A stretch of 64,000 nt of DNA from CBDFKY01 sp965248995 (lineage in GTDB: Bacteria > Pseudomonadota > Alphaproteobacteria > Rickettsiales > UBA998): NCBI GenBank assembly GCA_965248995.1, contig CBDFKY010000004.1, forward strand, positions 1 to 64,000, read 5' to 3'. The position numbers and the translations under genes are program-made. The notes beneath the pieces are model-generated. The model was not told the origin of the DNA, ran no database searches, and saw nothing but the letters and a program-made list of their open reading frames with translations. Shown piece after piece: positions 53,950 through 62,267 of the stretch. The first letter of the stretch is position 1, and each line of letters starts with the position of its first letter.

Positions 53950-55065
53950 ATGACATTGACGTATGAAGATATCCACTTGCTGGTAAGAGAACCTTCTTCC
54001 AAAGTAAGAGCGGATATCGCCCAGAAAGTGGCTGCCAGCTACAACACCCAGAGTTTCACTCCTAAAGCGAACAAGATAGCGACCGATATCCTGCGGTTGT
54101 TGTTGCAGGATACCTCCCGGCAGGTACGTAAGGTACTGGCGCAGGAGTTGAAACTGCATCATAACGCGCCGCACGATATCATCGTGGCGCTCGCCAACGA
54201 TGAACTCGATATCGCGGAAGAAATACTGATTCATTCCACCGTTCTTCAGGAATCCGATATCCTGGAGTTGATCCGCGCGAATGAAGACGTGAAAAAGATG
54301 ATCGCCATTTCCAAGCGTAAACATCTCTCCGAACGTACCAGTACCGCGTTGGTGGCGACTGGCAAGGTGCAAATCGTCAATTCCCTTCTTGAGAACACCG
54401 GCGCGGAAATCAGTGATTCGTGTTATTCGTTCATCATGACGGAATTCCGTCATGACCAAGGCATTCTGGAAGCGCTGGTGTATCGGGGCGGGTTGTCCTA
54501 TACGCTGGCGGAGAAACTCTATTCGCTGGTCTCAGGCAGCCTGAAAAAACAGATTACCAAGCGCTATCTCATGCCCCGCATCATCGTGGAGAAAAGTGCC
54601 AACGATGTGCGTGAAGCGGCGATCCTGCGCTTTCTCAGCCCTTGGATGACGGATGAGGATGTCCTCGCGCTGGTCGGCCAGATGCAGTCAGCCAAGCGGT
54701 TGACCAGTTCCATCATCATCCGCGCTTTATGCCTCGGAGAAATCGCTTTTTTCGAAGCCGCGATGTCCAAGCGTGTAAGAATTCCGCTCAGTAACGTGCG
54801 CAAGCTGTTGAAAGATCCGGGAGATTCCGGTTTCAGCGCCTTGTATCGCGCCAGTAAACTGCCGCAGGAATACCGCGAAGCGGTAAGGATCATGTTGAAG
54901 CTGGTGCGGGAGGAAGTGAAGCGCAATACGCACCGTCTGCCGGATTACTCCACCCGTATCATCTCCCAGATCCGCGAAAACAATTATCACAGTTCCGTCA
55001 TGGGCATGGATAACTTCCTGGCGTTTCTGGATACGCCCAGAGAATTCCATGCGTTCATCGAATAA
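53950..55065 (+). CDS. DUF2336 domain protein
   Basis: 371 residues from ATG 53950; a TTG at 53929 is possible but less likely. The protein is all-alpha, with HEAT-like repeats (VREPSSKVRADIAQKVAASY, RQVRKVLAQELKLHHNAPHDII, LANDELDIAEEIL) typical of the DUF2336 family of Alphaproteobacteria. Members are cytosolic and of unknown function, often near motility or signalling genes. The C-terminal half includes SALYRASKLPQEYREAVRIM. It follows the flagellin-dksA block on the same strand with no obvious terminator. Confidence 0.85.
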   Translation: MTLTYEDIHLLVREPSSKVRADIAQKVAASYNTQSFTPKANKIATDILRLLLQDTSRQVRKVLAQELKLHHNAPHDIIVALANDELDIAEEILIHSTVLQESDILELIRANEDVKKMIAISKRKHLSERTSTALVATGKVQIVNSLLENTGAEISDSCYSFIMTEFRHDQGILEALVYRGGLSYTLAEKLYSLVSGSLKKQITKRYLMPRIIVEKSANDVREAAILRFLSPWMTDEDVLALVGQMQSAKRLTSSIIIRALCLGEIAFFEAAMSKRVRIPLSNVRKLLKDPGDSGFSALYRASKLPQEYREAVRIMLKLVREEVKRNTHRLPDYSTRIISQIRENNYHSSVMGMDNFLAFLDTPREFHAFIE

Positions 55066-55077
55066 TACGGTGATCTC

Positions 55078-56334
55078 TCAGACGGCCCGGCTGTAATATT
55101 GTTTCGTATCGAGCTGATTTTCTTTCTTGTCGATAATCAGCGTCACCGCCGCGTCACCGGTGATGTTGACGGTGGTACGGAACATATCAAGGATACGGTC
55201 CACCCCAAGAATCACCCCGATTCCTTCGATCGGAATGCCGACGGAGGCCAGTACCATGCCCATGAAGATGATGGAACCGCTCGGAATGCCCGCCGCGCCG
55301 ATGGAGCCTAAGGTCGAGGTGAGGATCAGCATCAGATAGTCATGGCCGTGCAGGGGAATCCCGTACATCTGAGCGAAGAACATGGCGCAGAGGCCTAGGT
55401 AAATCGCCGTTCCGTCCATGTTGATGCAGGCGCCGAGCGGCATCATGAACTGGGTGGTGCCGCCGGACACGCCCATCTTCTTCTGCAGCTCGCTCATGGC
55501 GGTCGTCAGCGTCGCCTTGCTGGAACTGGTGGAAAATGCCATCAGCTGGGTGGCGATCATCTTGCGGTAGAAAGGAAAGGGTGAGAGGCCGCCGAACACG
55601 GCGATCATTCCGCCGAACACCAGATATTGCAGGAAGCAGGCGCTGATGACCAGCCCCACGAGACGCATCAGGCTGACGATCACGTCGAGCCCCGTGGTGC
55701 CCACCATGCTGCTGATGAAACCGAACACGGCGAGGGGGGCGAGGCGGACGATCCATTCGATCATTTTGAAAGTGATGCCGGCGAGCTGTTTGTTCAGTTC
55801 TTTCACGCGTGCCGTTTCATCCGGAATATAATTCATCACGATGCCGGTGAAAATGGCGAACACCACGACCTGAAGGTACATATCCTCCGAAATGGCGTGT
55901 ACGATATTGCCCGGAATCAATCCGATCAGAAAGTCGCTGATATGGGGAGGGGGAACGGCCGCCGCCGTCGGCAGTGCGATACTGCCCGCTACCGGCGGCG
56001 CGACGCCCAGACCCGGAGTGAAGATATGGCCGAGCGCCAGACCGAGACAAACGGCGCAAAGCGACGTCGCGATATAGGTGAAGGTTCCCCTGAGCGCGAT
56101 TCCCTTGAAGTTATGACCGGCGCTCAGGCTCGTAATCCCGGAAATGAGCGCGAAGAAAATCAGCGGGGAGACCACCATCTTGATCAGTTTGATGAACACG
56201 GTGCCGAGCACGGCAAAACTGGCGGCGTTGCCTTTCAAAAGGAATCCCGCCGCTATTCCCAGAATCAGCCCGATCACTACCTGCTGCCACATGGTCAACC
56301 CGAGGAATTTCCACTCTTTCGTTTCTGCCGCCAT
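55078..56334 (-). CDS. Dicarboxylate/amino acid:cation symporter (DAACS/GltP family)
   Basis: 418 residues from ATG 56334; an alternative start is at 56361. The SLC1 (GltPh-like) fold is clear: eight membrane helices, the serine-rich hairpin MAFSTSSSKATLTTAM at about 267-282, NMDGTAIYLG (NMDGT) at about 309-318, hairpin 2 region GAAGIPSGSIIFMGMVL, and GVDRILDMFRTTVNITGDA at about 378-396. It imports C4-dicarboxylates or acidic amino acids with sodium or protons. It is convergent with the DUF2336 gene and divergent from the aminotransferase. Substrate preference is not settled by sequence alone. Confidence 0.9.
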   Translation of the reverse strand: MAAETKEWKFLGLTMWQQVVIGLILGIAAGFLLKGNAASFAVLGTVFIKLIKMVVSPLIFFALISGITSLSAGHNFKGIALRGTFTYIATSLCAVCLGLALGHIFTPGLGVAPPVAGSIALPTAAAVPPPHISDFLIGLIPGNIVHAISEDMYLQVVVFAIFTGIVMNYIPDETARVKELNKQLAGITFKMIEWIVRLAPLAVFGFISSMVGTTGLDVIVSLMRLVGLVISACFLQYLVFGGMIAVFGGLSPFPFYRKMIATQLMAFSTSSSKATLTTAMSELQKKMGVSGGTTQFMMPLGACINMDGTAIYLGLCAMFFAQMYGIPLHGHDYLMLILTSTLGSIGAAGIPSGSIIFMGMVLASVGIPIEGIGVILGVDRILDMFRTTVNITGDAAVTLIIDKKENQLDTKQYYSRAV

Positions 56335-56525
56335 GCCTGACTCACGCTCCTGATATATCATTAGGAATTCACAAAGGGGGGACTGTGCCGTAAACGAGGG
56401 CCCCTGTCAACGTCCGGTTAGGGTGCGCCGCAACATTGCTCCGGTTTCAAACAACCGTAAAACTGCTTGCCTAGGGGAGGCATATCGTGAAATAACGGCT
56501 TTCTCACAGGACGCAACGAAACTCT

Positions 56526-57731
56526 ATGGCTTCACTCATCGCTACCCGCCTCGCCGCCGTTAAACCCTCGCCTACCATGGCCGTTACGGCGAAAGCGGCG
56601 GAATTACGGGCGGCCGGGAAAGACGTGATCGCGCTCGGCGCGGGCGAGCCGGATTTCGACACGCCGGAGCCTATCAAGCAGGCGGCGGTCGCGGCGCTCG
56701 CTGCGGGAAAGACGAAATATACGCCGGTCTCCGGTACGCCGGAACTGAAGGACGCGATCATCGCCAAGTTCAAGCGGGATAACGACCTGCATTTCTCGCG
56801 TAACCAAATCGTCGTCGGATGTGGCGCCAAGCAAGTGATTTTCAATGCCATCCTGGCCACCGTCAATGCGGGTGACGAGGTGATTATCCCGACTCCGTAC
56901 TGGGTGTCCTATCCCGATATGGTGTACGTGGCGGAAGGGGTGGCGGTCATCGTGGAATGCGGCAAGGACACCGGCCTCAAGCTGACGCCTGCCGTTCTGG
57001 AAGCCGCCATCACTCCCCGCACCCGCTGGCTGATTCTCAATTCCCCTTCGAATCCGAGCGGCGCCGCCTATACCGCAGGTGAGCTGCAAGCGCTGGGGGA
57101 CGTATTGCTGCGTCACCCGCACGTGCTGGTCCTGTCCGATGATATTTATGAATACCTGGTCTATGACGGATTCCAATTCGCCACCATCGCTTCCGTCGTC
57201 CCCACACTGGCAGGCCGCACGGTAACGGTCAACGGTGTTTCCAAATCCTATTCCATGACCGGCTGGCGCATCGGTTACGCCGCGGGGCCGGAGCCGCTGA
57301 TTACCGCGATGAGCGATATCCAGTCCCATTCCACGACCAACGCCTGCTCCATATCCCAGGCTGCGACGGTCGCGGCATTGAACGGGGATCACGATTTCCT
57401 CAAGGAATGGATCGCTGCGTTCGTCTCACGCCGGGACAACGTGGTGCGTGCCTTGAACGCGATTGAAGGGCTGCATTGCGAGACGCCGCAAGGCGCGTTT
57501 TATCTTTTTCCGGAATGTTCGGGACTTTTCGGAAAACGGACGCCCGCAGGAAAAGCGCTTCAAACATCTATGGATGTCTGTGCCTATTTTCTGGAGGAAG
57601 CACTGGTCGCCGCCGTTCCCGGAAGCGCGTTCGGCTCGGAAGGGTATTTCCGTATTTCCTATGCCACCTCCCAGGCATTGCTGGACGAGGCCTGCACACG
57701 TATCGCTACCGCGGTCGCCGCATTGAAATAG
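56526..57731 (+). CDS. aspC: Pyridoxal phosphate-dependent aminotransferase, class I (aspartate aminotransferase-like)
   Basis: 401 residues. The Schiff-base lysine is in VNGVSKSYSMTGWRIGYAAGP at about residues 235-255, and the substrate/cofactor contacts NSPSNPSGAAYT and YEYLVYDGF are visible. The N-terminal IALGAGEPDFDTPEPIK is typical of the Ib subgroup (bacterial AspC/AspAT found in alphaproteobacteria). It interconverts aspartate and oxaloacetate and may also use aromatic or prephenate substrates. It is not in an obvious operon; a PAS gene follows 48 bases downstream. Confidence 0.92.
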   Translation: MASLIATRLAAVKPSPTMAVTAKAAELRAAGKDVIALGAGEPDFDTPEPIKQAAVAALAAGKTKYTPVSGTPELKDAIIAKFKRDNDLHFSRNQIVVGCGAKQVIFNAILATVNAGDEVIIPTPYWVSYPDMVYVAEGVAVIVECGKDTGLKLTPAVLEAAITPRTRWLILNSPSNPSGAAYTAGELQALGDVLLRHPHVLVLSDDIYEYLVYDGFQFATIASVVPTLAGRTVTVNGVSKSYSMTGWRIGYAAGPEPLITAMSDIQSHSTTNACSISQAATVAALNGDHDFLKEWIAAFVSRRDNVVRALNAIEGLHCETPQGAFYLFPECSGLFGKRTPAGKALQTSMDVCAYFLEEALVAAVPGSAFGSEGYFRISYATSQALLDEACTRIATAVAALK

Positions 57732-57779
57732 CGTGGTCCCCTTAGCGCTTCATTAACGCTTACGCGTTAAGGTAATGTT

Positions 57780-58235
57780 ATGACCGCCACTCCACCCACC
57801 GAGCCGTTCAAGCCGGAACAGCGCCTGACGTTTCGTCTGCTGTCCTACTGGAACCGTATCCGTGGCACCAAGGCATTTCCGGCGCTGTCCGACGTGAATA
57901 TCCACGAGATTCAGGAAATGTGGCATTTTTCCTTTACGCTGGACGTCAGCGTACCCGGCAATCATTTCTTCCAATATTTCGGACCGGAGCTTTCCTCCAT
58001 TTTCGGTACGGATTTCACCAATGAAAACGTCTCGGAAGCGATGAACGACGTGATCCTGAACAATACGGTGGGATCGTACGTCAAATGCATCGAAAAGCGG
58101 GAACCGACCATGGAAGCGGCGTCCTTTTTCTATGACGGGAAGGAACTACGGTACCGCACACTGATCGTGCCGTTTTCCAGTAATGGGGAGACGATCGATT
58201 ATCTGATGGGCACGACGAACTATAAAGCGTTCTAA
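57780..58235 (+). CDS. PAS_5-type PAS domain protein
   Basis: 151 residues, a single PAS domain of the type common in Alphaproteobacteria (Pfam PAS_5-like). The start has LTFRLLSYWNRIRGTKAFPALSDVN, followed by FFQYFGPELSSIFGTDFTNEN, KCIEKREPTMEAASFFYDGKELRYRTLIVPFS. It carries no output domain. These proteins are likely sensors or adaptors, ligand unknown. AAGGTAATGTT precedes the ATG. It converges with the M91-like gene, with a 44-base gap that contains TTATTTTTCGG but no strong hairpin. Confidence 0.85.
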   Translation: MTATPPTEPFKPEQRLTFRLLSYWNRIRGTKAFPALSDVNIHEIQEMWHFSFTLDVSVPGNHFFQYFGPELSSIFGTDFTNENVSEAMNDVILNNTVGSYVKCIEKREPTMEAASFFYDGKELRYRTLIVPFSSNGETIDYLMGTTNYKAF

Positions 58236-58279
58236 GTATAATACGACAGGCGTTATTTTTCGGTTTTTTCCAACATCCT

Positions 58280-58987
58280 TTAACGTTTAACACATTTGTC
58301 CGATTGCTGCCCTGTCGGCGTGACAGGAGGCGTGTAGTCCACACTCCCGTAAGAAATCTTCGCCTCCGGAAGCGAATTATATTCGAGTGCCGCCGCCGGT
58401 AATTTCAGTTCACATAAGGCTTTTTTGACAATATAAGGCAGTTCAGCGGGTTTTAAGGCAGGGTCCGGCTCTTTTCCGCGGGCGGTATCCACTCCGTTAT
58501 CGTAAGTACCCCTGATGTGAAACGGCTTATCCTTGAAAACGAAATTGGAAGCCATGAACCGGTCGGTGTAATCGACGGTCAATTCTTCACTCGCCGCCGG
58601 ATGCGCGATATGGAATAATTCATGTATGGAGCTCTCTAAAGAGGTGAATCGCTGGGTGTTTCCATCCTGATCGTCATACACTCCGCTATGAGCGCCGTTT
58701 CTTGGTTCATCGATGATGCCGCTGCCTGTTATTGCTTCCGCCGTCCCAACGTAAGTGCCGCTGAAAATAATCTTGTTTCCTGCAGACGCAACCGCATCGC
58801 TGCCCGCTTCGTAGCGCAGTTCGTGAGACATTTTATTGTCTGTTTGAAAAGCGGAAACGATCAGTTGCCGGCCATCCGGCGTTTTGGAAAGAAGATCCAG
58901 CATTTTCGTATATTCACTGATACCTTGCTCCGTAAAAGAGCTTTTATCGATATAGATATAATCGTGCCAGTCGAACTGTTTATCCAT
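58280..58987 (-). CDS. HExxH metallopeptidase-like protein resembling M91 (NleD) effectors
   Basis: 235 residues. The key feature is SSIHELFHIAHPAASEE with H122-E123-L-F-H126, a zinc-metallopeptidase HExxH motif. The neighbouring EELTVDYTDRFMAS may contain the third ligand. The layout of a protein of about 230 residues with a central HELxH-type motif resembles the M91/NleD family, which includes type III effectors that cut host kinases; many free-living bacteria also carry homologues. There is no clear Sec signal. The start MDKQFDWHDYIYID is acidic, and the C-terminus is Pro/Thr/Gln-rich. It is alone between two metabolic genes. Effector function is only inferred. Confidence 0.65.
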   Translation of the reverse strand: MDKQFDWHDYIYIDKSSFTEQGISEYTKMLDLLSKTPDGRQLIVSAFQTDNKMSHELRYEAGSDAVASAGNKIIFSGTYVGTAEAITGSGIIDEPRNGAHSGVYDDQDGNTQRFTSLESSIHELFHIAHPAASEELTVDYTDRFMASNFVFKDKPFHIRGTYDNGVDTARGKEPDPALKPAELPYIVKKALCELKLPAAALEYNSLPEAKISYGSVDYTPPVTPTGQQSDKCVKR

Positions 58988-59083
58988 TAACTATCTTACC
59001 AGAAATTCAGCAAAATTAAAATTAAAAAATGAGGCTGTATCTGTTTGACATTTCAGCAGAAACGTCGCATCATCCAGCGCCTT

Positions 59084-60277
59084 ATGGCTGATACGCTCTC
59101 CTTTCTACTTCCCGTTTACCGCCGGTCGGATATCACCATGGTGCGGGGGAAAGGCGCGTATCTTTATGACGATACGGGCAAGGGATACCTGGATTTCGCT
59201 TCCGGCATCGCCACCAATTCCTTAGGTCACGGACATCCTGCCCTGCTCGCGGCGCTGCATTCGCAGGGGGAAGCGCTCTGGCACTGCTCCAACCTGTTTC
59301 GTAACGAACCGCTTGAAGCGTTCGCCGCCCTGCTGGCAGGGCATAGTTTCGCGGAAAAGATCTTTTTCTGTTCTTCCGGCACGGAAGCGGTGGAAGCCGC
59401 CATCAAGACCATGCGGCGCTATCATTACGTGCGCGGCCAGACGCACCGCAGAGAAATCATCGCGGTGGAAGGCGCGTTTCATGGCCGAACCACGGGGGCG
59501 CTGGCCGCCTGTTCCAATCCCGAGAGCCAGACAGGGTTCCTGCCGCTGATGCCGGGCTTTTCCCATGCCCCTTTTCATGATATCGAGGGCTTGGAAGCGC
59601 GTATCACGCCGGACACCGCCGGAATCCTGCTGGAGACTATCCAGGGGGAAGGGGGCATACGGGAACATTCCGCTGACTACCTGAAAGCCGTGCGGGCGCT
59701 TTGTGACAAACGGGATATCCTGCTCTGCCTGGATGAAATCCAGTGCGGTTATGGCCGGACCGGTCGATTATTCGCTTATGAGGAAGCGGACATCACGCCG
59801 GACATCGTCGTATGCGCCAAAGGGATGGGCGGCGGTTTCCCGCTGGCCGCGATGCTTGTGACAGAAAGCGCCGCCACAGGGATGACGGCCGGTACGCACG
59901 GCTCGACCTACGGTTCCAATCCGCTTGCCTGTGCAGTCGGGCTGGCGGTATTGAATGAACTTCTGACTCCCGGTTTTTTGCCGAACGTGGTGAAAACAGG
60001 ACAGTACCTGAGAGAACGGCTGCAGCGCATGGCCACACAATGGCCACTGTTATTCACGCAGGTGCGGGGTAGGGGGCTGATGCTGGGGCTGGAACTTTCA
60101 CCGGCGGTCGATAAATATCGCTTAAGCGCCTCCTTACGTGAAGCGGGGCTGCTCGTCGCTCCGGCCGTGACGCATTGCCTGCGTATTCTGCCGCCGCTGA
60201 TTATCACGGAAGCGCAATGTGACCGCGCGGTGCAGCTCATTTCCAAAGTAGCTTCAGAAACAGGGCTGGGCGGATGA
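59084..60277 (+). CDS. argD: Acetylornithine aminotransferase
   Basis: 397 residues from ATG 59084; the frame extends to 59045 but MADTLSFLLPVYRRSDITMVRGKG is the usual ArgD start. Class III aminotransferase: GHGHPALLAAL, FFCSSGTEAVEAAIKTMRRYH, LDEIQCGYGRTGRLFAYE and the lysine in PDIVVCAKGMGGGFPLAAM (about residue 247). It converts N-acetylglutamate semialdehyde to N-acetylornithine in arginine synthesis and may also act in lysine synthesis. It overlaps argF by four bases (ATGA), the standard alphaproteobacterial pair. Confidence 0.97.
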   Translation: MADTLSFLLPVYRRSDITMVRGKGAYLYDDTGKGYLDFASGIATNSLGHGHPALLAALHSQGEALWHCSNLFRNEPLEAFAALLAGHSFAEKIFFCSSGTEAVEAAIKTMRRYHYVRGQTHRREIIAVEGAFHGRTTGALAACSNPESQTGFLPLMPGFSHAPFHDIEGLEARITPDTAGILLETIQGEGGIREHSADYLKAVRALCDKRDILLCLDEIQCGYGRTGRLFAYEEADITPDIVVCAKGMGGGFPLAAMLVTESAATGMTAGTHGSTYGSNPLACAVGLAVLNELLTPGFLPNVVKTGQYLRERLQRMATQWPLLFTQVRGRGLMLGLELSPAVDKYRLSASLREAGLLVAPAVTHCLRILPPLIITEAQCDRAVQLISKVASETGLGG

Positions 60278-61191
60278 TCCGGCATTTCATCGATCTGGAG
60301 CAGCTGGACGCCGAAGTGCTGCATGGCATTCTTGTCCACGCCGCGGAACTGAAAGCGGAGCGCAGGTCGCATCCTCCCCTGTTGGCAGGTCGCTCCGTCG
60401 CCATGATCTTTGAAAAACATTCCACCCGTACCCGCGTTTCGTTTGAAGTAGGGATTCGGGAACTGGGGGCGCATCCGTTGATGCTTTCCGCCGCGGAACT
60501 GCAACTGGGGAGAGGCGAGACGATCGCCGATACGGCCCGCGTGCTGTCACGCTACGTGGACGCAATCATGATGCGTACGGTGTCCCATGAAAAACTGCTG
60601 GAACTGGCTGCCTATGCTACGGTTCCCGTCATCAACGGCCTGAGCGACCTGTCTCATCCCTGCCAGATCATGGCCGATCTGCTGACCGTGCAGGAGCGGC
60701 TGGGGCAGGTGAGCGGCCGCAAAGTCATGTGGGCGGGGGACGGGAACAACGTCCTCAATTCCTGGATCAGCGCGGCGCCCGCGTTCGGGTTCTCGCTGCA
60801 CATCGCCTGCCCGGAACAGTTCCGGCCCGACGAAGGGTACGTAGGGCGGGCCCGCAGCGCAGGGGCCGAGATCCGCATGACGACGTCCCTCGAAGAAGCG
60901 GCGGAGGGTGCGGACGTGGTGGTGACGGATACGTGGGTTTCCATGGGGCATGAAAACAGTGAAACCCGCCGGCAGAAGCTCTCGCCCTACCAGATAAACG
61001 AGAAGATGATGGAGCGTGCGGACGCCCGGGCGATTTTCCTGCATTGCCTGCCGGCCCACCGGGGCGAGGAAGTGACGGCAGGCGTCATCGACGGCCCGGC
61101 TTCCGCGGTGTGGGATGAGGCGGAAAACCGGTTGCATGTGCAAAAAGCGATTCTATGCTGGTGTTCAGGAGTACATGATCATGTGGCGTAG
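60274..61191 (+). CDS. argF: Ornithine carbamoyltransferase
   Basis: 305 residues. Carbamoyl phosphate-binding STRTR is at about residues 50-54 (EKHSTRTRVSFEVG), followed by HPCQIMADLLTV, the ornithine-binding DTWVSMGHE (D-x-W-x-S-M) near 226-234 and HCLPAHRGEEV at about 265-275. It makes citrulline from ornithine. It is coupled to argD. The C-terminal end overlaps the start of the thioredoxin-like gene by 11 bases, while many alphaproteobacteria have hslO there. Confidence 0.98.
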   Translation: MIRHFIDLEQLDAEVLHGILVHAAELKAERRSHPPLLAGRSVAMIFEKHSTRTRVSFEVGIRELGAHPLMLSAAELQLGRGETIADTARVLSRYVDAIMMRTVSHEKLLELAAYATVPVINGLSDLSHPCQIMADLLTVQERLGQVSGRKVMWAGDGNNVLNSWISAAPAFGFSLHIACPEQFRPDEGYVGRARSAGAEIRMTTSLEEAAEGADVVVTDTWVSMGHENSETRRQKLSPYQINEKMMERADARAIFLHCLPAHRGEEVTAGVIDGPASAVWDEAENRLHVQKAILCWCSGVHDHVA

Positions 61192-61708
61192 CCTTCCCGG
61201 AATAATTTTTGCCGCGCTGGTGGCGGTGCTGCTGTTTTCCACTTACCAGAAAAGCACCAAGCCCGGTGGGCAGGAACTGGTGGGACACACCGTGCCCGCC
61301 ATCAAGACGCAGGCTGTGGAAGGATTCGCGCCTCCTCCGAATGATCCGGCCCTTTTCCGTACGCACTACGTACTGGTGAATTTCTTCGCGTCTTGGTGCA
61401 TGCCCTGCCGCGCCGAGCATCCGTATTTGAAACAGCTCGCCAACGAATACGCCTTGCCCATCGTCGGCATCGTCTGGCGGGATTCGCCCGCCAACATCAC
61501 GCAGATGCTGAGAGAAAACGGCAATCCGTACAAATATGTGGGGATCGACCTGCTGGATACCTCCGCCTATGGTTTCGGCGTGGAAGGGCTGCCGGAGAGC
61601 TTCCTGATCGACGCGAAAGGCATGATCGTCGCCACGCATCGCGGTCCGCTGACCCCATCGGTGATCGAAGAGAAGTTTGCGCCCTACCTGGACGGTAAAA
61701 AGCGGTAA
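61181..61708 (+). CDS. DsbE/CcmG-like thioredoxin, membrane-anchored
   Basis: 175 residues. One N-terminal membrane anchor (about residues 5-20) is followed by a thioredoxin-like domain with the active site NFFASWCMPCRAEHPYL (C-x-x-C) at about 68-84 and the cis-proline region VEGLPESFLIDAKG at about 132-145. The pattern matches DsbE/CcmG, which keeps apocytochrome c thiols reduced in the periplasm. ATG 61181 is chosen because AGGAG lies nine bases upstream; ATG 61175 would be too close. It overlaps argF by 11 bases. No other ccm gene is beside it. Confidence 0.88.
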   Translation: MWRSLPGIIFAALVAVLLFSTYQKSTKPGGQELVGHTVPAIKTQAVEGFAPPPNDPALFRTHYVLVNFFASWCMPCRAEHPYLKQLANEYALPIVGIVWRDSPANITQMLRENGNPYKYVGIDLLDTSAYGFGVEGLPESFLIDAKGMIVATHRGPLTPSVIEEKFAPYLDGKKR

Positions 61709-61726
61709 GGGGATACGCAAAAGCAG

Positions 61727-61756
61727 TTGACAATGCGTGCAAAATAATGCTTATCT
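61727..61756 (+). promoter_or_regulatory. Sigma-70 type promoter of tRNA-Asp
   Basis: TTGACA at 61727-61732 and TTATCT at 61751-61756 with an 18-base spacer. The expected start of transcription is about 13 bases before the tRNA gene. Confidence 0.7.
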
Positions 61757-61776
61757 CTGCGCCTCTCACGAGATGC

Positions 61777-61853
61777 GGGGGTGTAGCTCAGTTGGTTAGA
61801 GCGTCGCCCTGTCACGGCGAAGGCCGCGGGTTCGAGTCCCGTCACTCCCGCCA
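61777..61853 (+). tRNA. tRNA-Asp (GTC anticodon)
   Basis: 77-base tRNA. The acceptor GGGGGTG pairs with CACTCCC; the D arm GCTCAGTTGGTTAGAGC, anticodon stem CGCC/GGCG with anticodon GTC at 61811-61813, and T arm GCGGG-TTCGAGT-CCCGT follow. Discriminator G and an encoded CCA end at 61853. One G-T pair lies in the acceptor stem. Confidence 0.97.
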
Positions 61854-61986
61854 TTTTATTTTAAATCTAGCAATTCAAAAAGACCTTCGCTTTTCCCCCT
61901 TAAATTTTTTGTTTACATTGATTTCGGTACGATTGGTCGAATGTTATGGTATAAGAGATTACTTCCAATCCCATTAACTTATCTTT

Positions 61987-62238
61987 ATGTCGCAAAAAGA
62001 AATTTCAAACGGTGTAGTGCACGAAGTGCCAATAGATTTGAGAGAGGCCCTCATATTTAATCCAAAGGCATTTGCCATGTGGGAGGATATTACGCCACTT
62101 GCACGTAATGAATGGATATGCTGGATTGAGTCAGCCAAAAAAGTGGAAACTAGAAAACATCGCATCGAATGGGGCTGTTCAAATCTTGAACAAGGAAAGC
62201 GGCGTCCTTGTTGCTGGGCGGGATGCAAGCACCGTTAG
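61987..62238 (+). CDS. Small YdeI/OmpD-associated (OmdA) family protein
   Basis: 83 residues. It matches the short form of the YdeI/OmdA family, with LREALIFNPKAFAMWEDITPLARNEWICWIESAKKVETRKHRIEW and the C-terminal GKRRPCCWAGCKHR. These are small cytosolic proteins of poorly known function, some linked to bacteriocin or stress protection. It looks complete. The gene and the 133 bases between it and tRNA-Asp (61854-61986) are more AT-rich than the arg genes. The stop TAG overlaps an AGCCGATT copy, repeated at 62259-62266. Confidence 0.75.
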   Translation: MSQKEISNGVVHEVPIDLREALIFNPKAFAMWEDITPLARNEWICWIESAKKVETRKHRIEWGCSNLEQGKRRPCCWAGCKHR

Positions 62239-62267
62239 CCGATTAGTAGTTGGATCCAAGCCGATTC

